Below, one piece after another: positions 60,870 through 64,000 of a stretch of 64,000 nt of DNA. The DNA is taken from assembly GCA_024138025.1 (NCBI GenBank), contig JAMXBD010001397.1, positions 124,001-188,000 on the forward strand, written 5' to 3'. Origin of the DNA: Combretum micranthum (Eukaryota; Streptophyta; Magnoliopsida; Myrtales; Combretaceae). The stretch's first letter is position 1. Each line of letters begins with the position of its first letter. Position numbers and translations under genes: made by a program. The notes beneath the pieces were generated by a model. The model did no database searches. It had not been told where the DNA came from and saw only the letters and a program-made list of their open reading frames with translations.

Positions 60870-61845
60870 CAGCAGGGCAAGCGCACTTATCAGATATAGC
60901 ATAATAGAAAAAGATCTAGATCGTATTCCAAAGGAAAACTGGTGAGTACTTCTACTCTCACTCTTTTCCTATTATTTAGCCGAACAAAAACAGAGGGGGG
61001 TTTAATATACAAGAAGCTAAGCTAAGCCTAATCTAACAAAAGAAATAGCAAAAATCAATAGCAAATTTCACAACAAGCATACAAGAATAAGATAAATCGA
61101 TTCACAAGGTTATTTGGATCATGCTTCACCTTAGATCTATTCATGTAACTAAAAAATTTCTCAAAAAAAGTTGTGTTAAATTATTGAACCACTAAATTCA
61201 CTGATGTAAATTTAAGCTTCTCTCAAGCTTAAAAACTCTAAACCTAAACCATACTACCAATAAACTCTTCTCTAGTTATCATCGACTAGACCCGCAGAAA
61301 GAACAAGAATCATTTGTTTTAGAAACCAACTCAATGATTTTAAAAACAAGCGACAAAAGGTTTTCACTTGTCCTCTCTCGAGATAGTTAGGATCAACCTA
61401 ATCAATAGCCTAGATCTATTTATTAAAATGATCTCTCAGCCTATTTTAATGAAATTTGATATGAACCCATATCATGCACTATATAGATTCAAGATATATA
61501 AAGTTCAAGCTATTGAATTGAACCAATCAACACATATTTAAAATAAGCACGGCAGAGCTACATGAAATCGACCTCAGGATCCACAAACCCAAATTGAATC
61601 GACTACTCCTCCATGAATATAGCAATACAAAACAATGAATCGGAGAAAGAGTAAAGACCCATAGCCAAATAAAGCAATAAAAATGAATATCCTTGATGAA
61701 TCGAAGCATTTAAGCACAAAGCTGTTGTGAAACCCTAAAAATTCTTGAGAAGTTCTCTCTAGATTCTCTCTCTACAGAGAAATATTCGTAGTTCTCTTAG
61801 GGTTTAGAGAAACCCTTCTAAAACCCTACTGTTCTGCTCCTGGCT
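60870..61845 (-). mobile_element. Gypsy LTR fragment cut by LTR F
   Basis: On the plus strand it begins near GGGCAAGCGCACTTATCAGA. Its reverse complement is the TGATAAGTGCGCTTGCCC form found in plant gypsy LTRs and parallel to the 3' end of the solo LTR at 4,996-6,348. The right end (CTCTCTACAGAG, CTTAGGGTTTAG) fits the R region of such an LTR. It stops where F was inserted. Confidence 0.4.
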
Positions 61846-64000
61846 TGTCACGCCCCAAAGGATACTCTAGACGTGGTAGTTTATCATATACAATATTAAA
61901 GCTCAAGAATGACTTCCCGAAGTCGTGCGAAAGCTTCGACATCATATGCAAGGCGTCTATCACAATAATAGGAGACACCGATAGGATGTGTAGTCAGAGA
62001 AAATAAATACAGCATATAAGAAATTTAGATAAATATTTAACTTTAAAATTATAGAAATATGGTCCTTACATCATCTTAGGGGCATTTCCCCGATGAATCT
62101 CCAAAGATCAAAATATAATCTTAGTCTGACACAAAAAGAAACAATACTAGAATCAAAAGATTTTAAAGAAAATCTATTCCAAGATCTTCAAAAGGATTTC
62201 TCCCAAAAGCTTTCCAAAAACATAATTCCATCTAGATATATGGAGTCCTCGGGCAAAAGAGATATCGGTCCTGTGTCAACAAAAGTTTATTGCGGTGTAA
62301 GCTCAACAGGCTTAATGAGAATATTCCTAGATTTAACGTACTCATATCAAGAAAATCAAAAAAGTTATTAGATAGGAATATGAAATGCATCAAACACATG
62401 AGCAGGGAATATATATGATCTACTGAAAATCATGTGTTTGAATGGATTTACCCTCCATTCAGGGTTAGGTGTTTGGAGCTTTTTAAAACCCATCTTTGAA
62501 ATCTGATTATGTAATTTATTTCGGACTCCTACTTGCTCCATCCTAAAATAGTTCTATTGGGCTCCTATTCGCCTATCGTTGTAGACTTGCTTCTATACTG
62601 CAATTTGATGCAGCAAACAAACAATGGTAATAGCTAAAGAAACTCAACGAGCTAACTCAATTTTGAATTACAATATGATCTGAGCTCTATATTAAATGTT
62701 TGAAATCCATGACAAACAACACATGAAGGAGAATATTCTTGACAAACCATATTGAAAAAGTAACCAAAATCCACCTGGATTTATTGCTTATCAAGATAAC
62801 TTGCTCATTTTAACTCGAAATTTCGCATATTATATGTCGTTTTCTATCTGCTCGAAAAGATGTATCTATTTCTAAGGTTATTTTTAACATTAAAAGCCAT
62901 ATGGGTTCGAAAACGGGTTGGTACAGATTCCACATGAAAATCCCAGCCTTTAAAAACATAATTTTCCAAGTTTTACTTCACCCAAAAATATAATATTAAG
63001 CACATAAATATTTATATAGTTGAAAGACCCTTTTTTAATAAATATATAGGCTCATATTATATGCATGATTTTAGTGGTGTTGTCCCATTAACGATTTTCA
63101 TAAAACAATTTGTTTTAGAAGTTTGAAAGTTGAAGTTCGTGAAAATCTCTTTTAAGTCGTTGTAAGGAAAACTAAAATTCCTAAGTTACTACAATTGAAT
63201 GATTTCTATATCATCACTATATTTTCTTAACCTTTCAAAAATAAATTTACTTCCGAAACTTTGGTTCTTTAAGTTATCTATAAACTTTATTTCTTTAAGT
63301 GAACTCTTAACTAATGAGTTGATTTTTAGCTTAACTTGAAAAGCTTGTTTTGTTCTCAGTATTTGTTAAAGTGTTATATAAACCTTATAAATAAGTTTTT
63401 AAGAAAATTTTGCATAGCAACAAATTATCAATATTAAGGTTTAATAATAAATTTTATTTTAGTAGCTTCAAAAGAGAGTGTGTAATGAAACTACTAAGTT
63501 GAATCTTAAAGAAATCTATCATAATAACAACAGTAAAAATTTGTGATGAACTTGTCTAAATTTTAAAGAAAATTTATTGAAACATATTCCTAAGTTTTTA
63601 ATGAAAATTTTCGTAAGTGTTTCAAAAATCACTTTTCTTTTTTTTGGGAGTCTAATCCTACTCTATGTGTAAGAAAATAATTTATTTTGTTGTCTTCAAT
63701 ATTTTTTATAACCATATCATCCTAAGTTTTAAATGGGAATGTCTTTTTCTAAGTGACAAAAATCATGTTTATTGGAAATTTAGTTAAATTTTATTTAAAG
63801 AAAATAACTTCTCTTATTTCCATGAAATCTTATTAAGACAATAATGTTATGACCATGCATGAATATAAACATAGAGTTATAAAATAACTCACATAGAAAA
63901 ATAAAAGGCATAAGAAATTAAATAAGCAAATAAGTAAAGATCAAGCATTGGGAAGTCCAAACTTAAATCAAGGCTTCCCAGACTAAGAATGGACTAGTTC
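61846..64000 (-). mobile_element. Giant LTR F (family 1), minus orientation, runs off the window
   Basis: It begins TGTCACGCCCCAAAGG, the reverse complement of the family 3' end, and follows copy E over most of its length: CCTCCATTCAGGGTTAGGTG near 62,451, the TTTCGG-type 35-bp units, then TCATTTTAACTCGAAATTTC near 62,805. About 514 bp present in E are missing, and 209 bp of other DNA fill the gap. The right end is outside the window, so solo or full-length cannot be decided. No coding region. Confidence 0.85.
62588..62797 (+). other. Filler segment inside LTR F, matching 59,341-59,579
   Basis: The first 168 bases follow 59,341-59,511 with about a dozen differences. Next come GTAACCAAAA (matching 59,570-59,579) and then CCACCTGGATTTATTGCTTA onwards (matching 59,544-59,569). 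Family-1 LTR sequence resumes at ACTTGCTCATTTTAACTCG. In copy E the corresponding bases 40,543-41,056 are ordinary LTR. Confidence 0.8.

Overview
The window is nuclear DNA of a eudicot plant. It holds spliced genes with GT/AG introns, long AT-rich intergenic DNA, and nested LTR retrotransposons whose primer-binding sites fit plant tRNA priming. The encoded CP26 protein resembles rosid homologues, but the species cannot be fixed from the sequence.

Layout. (1) From 1 to about 39,065 lies one old, decayed Ty3/gypsy element on the minus strand. It reads leftward as LTR, PBS, gag, protease, RT, RNase H, integrase, an ~85-bp tandem array and an antisense ORF tail at the left edge. This layout fits the Tat lineage. 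Other elements were inserted into it, most with 5-bp target-site duplications (TSDs): a 316-bp solo LTR, a 1.35-kb solo LTR, and three very long solo LTRs (A, B, D) of one family that starts TGTAAGCC and ends CGTGACA. B was split by a further copy, C (5.45 kb). D was split by a full-length but dead Ty1/copia element with Sirevirus traits (28,357-38,873). (2) From 39,066 to 44,530 are a dispersed AT-rich repeat split by a fifth giant solo LTR (E, minus strand), then a MITE-like inverted-repeat element. (3) From 44.5 to 51.4 kb is the genic island. It holds LHCB5 (CP26, six exons) and, 1.3 kb upstream and also on the minus strand, a three-exon glycine-rich protein resembling the chloroplast-envelope lipid-transfer factor TGD5. 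(4) From 51.4 to 61.8 kb are intergenic DNA and retroelement remnants, including a gag relic with its PBS. (5) From 61,846 a sixth giant LTR (F, minus strand) runs off the right edge. It carries a patch of filler DNA that resembles sequence about 3 kb to its left.

Only the two chloroplast-related genes look functional. All retroelement ORFs carry stops or frameshifts. The TSDs give an insertion order: Tat host first, then A, B and D; C after B; the copia element after D. All five complete members of the giant LTR family are solo LTRs, which points to frequent LTR-LTR recombination. Much of their size difference comes from degenerate repeats inside the LTR.
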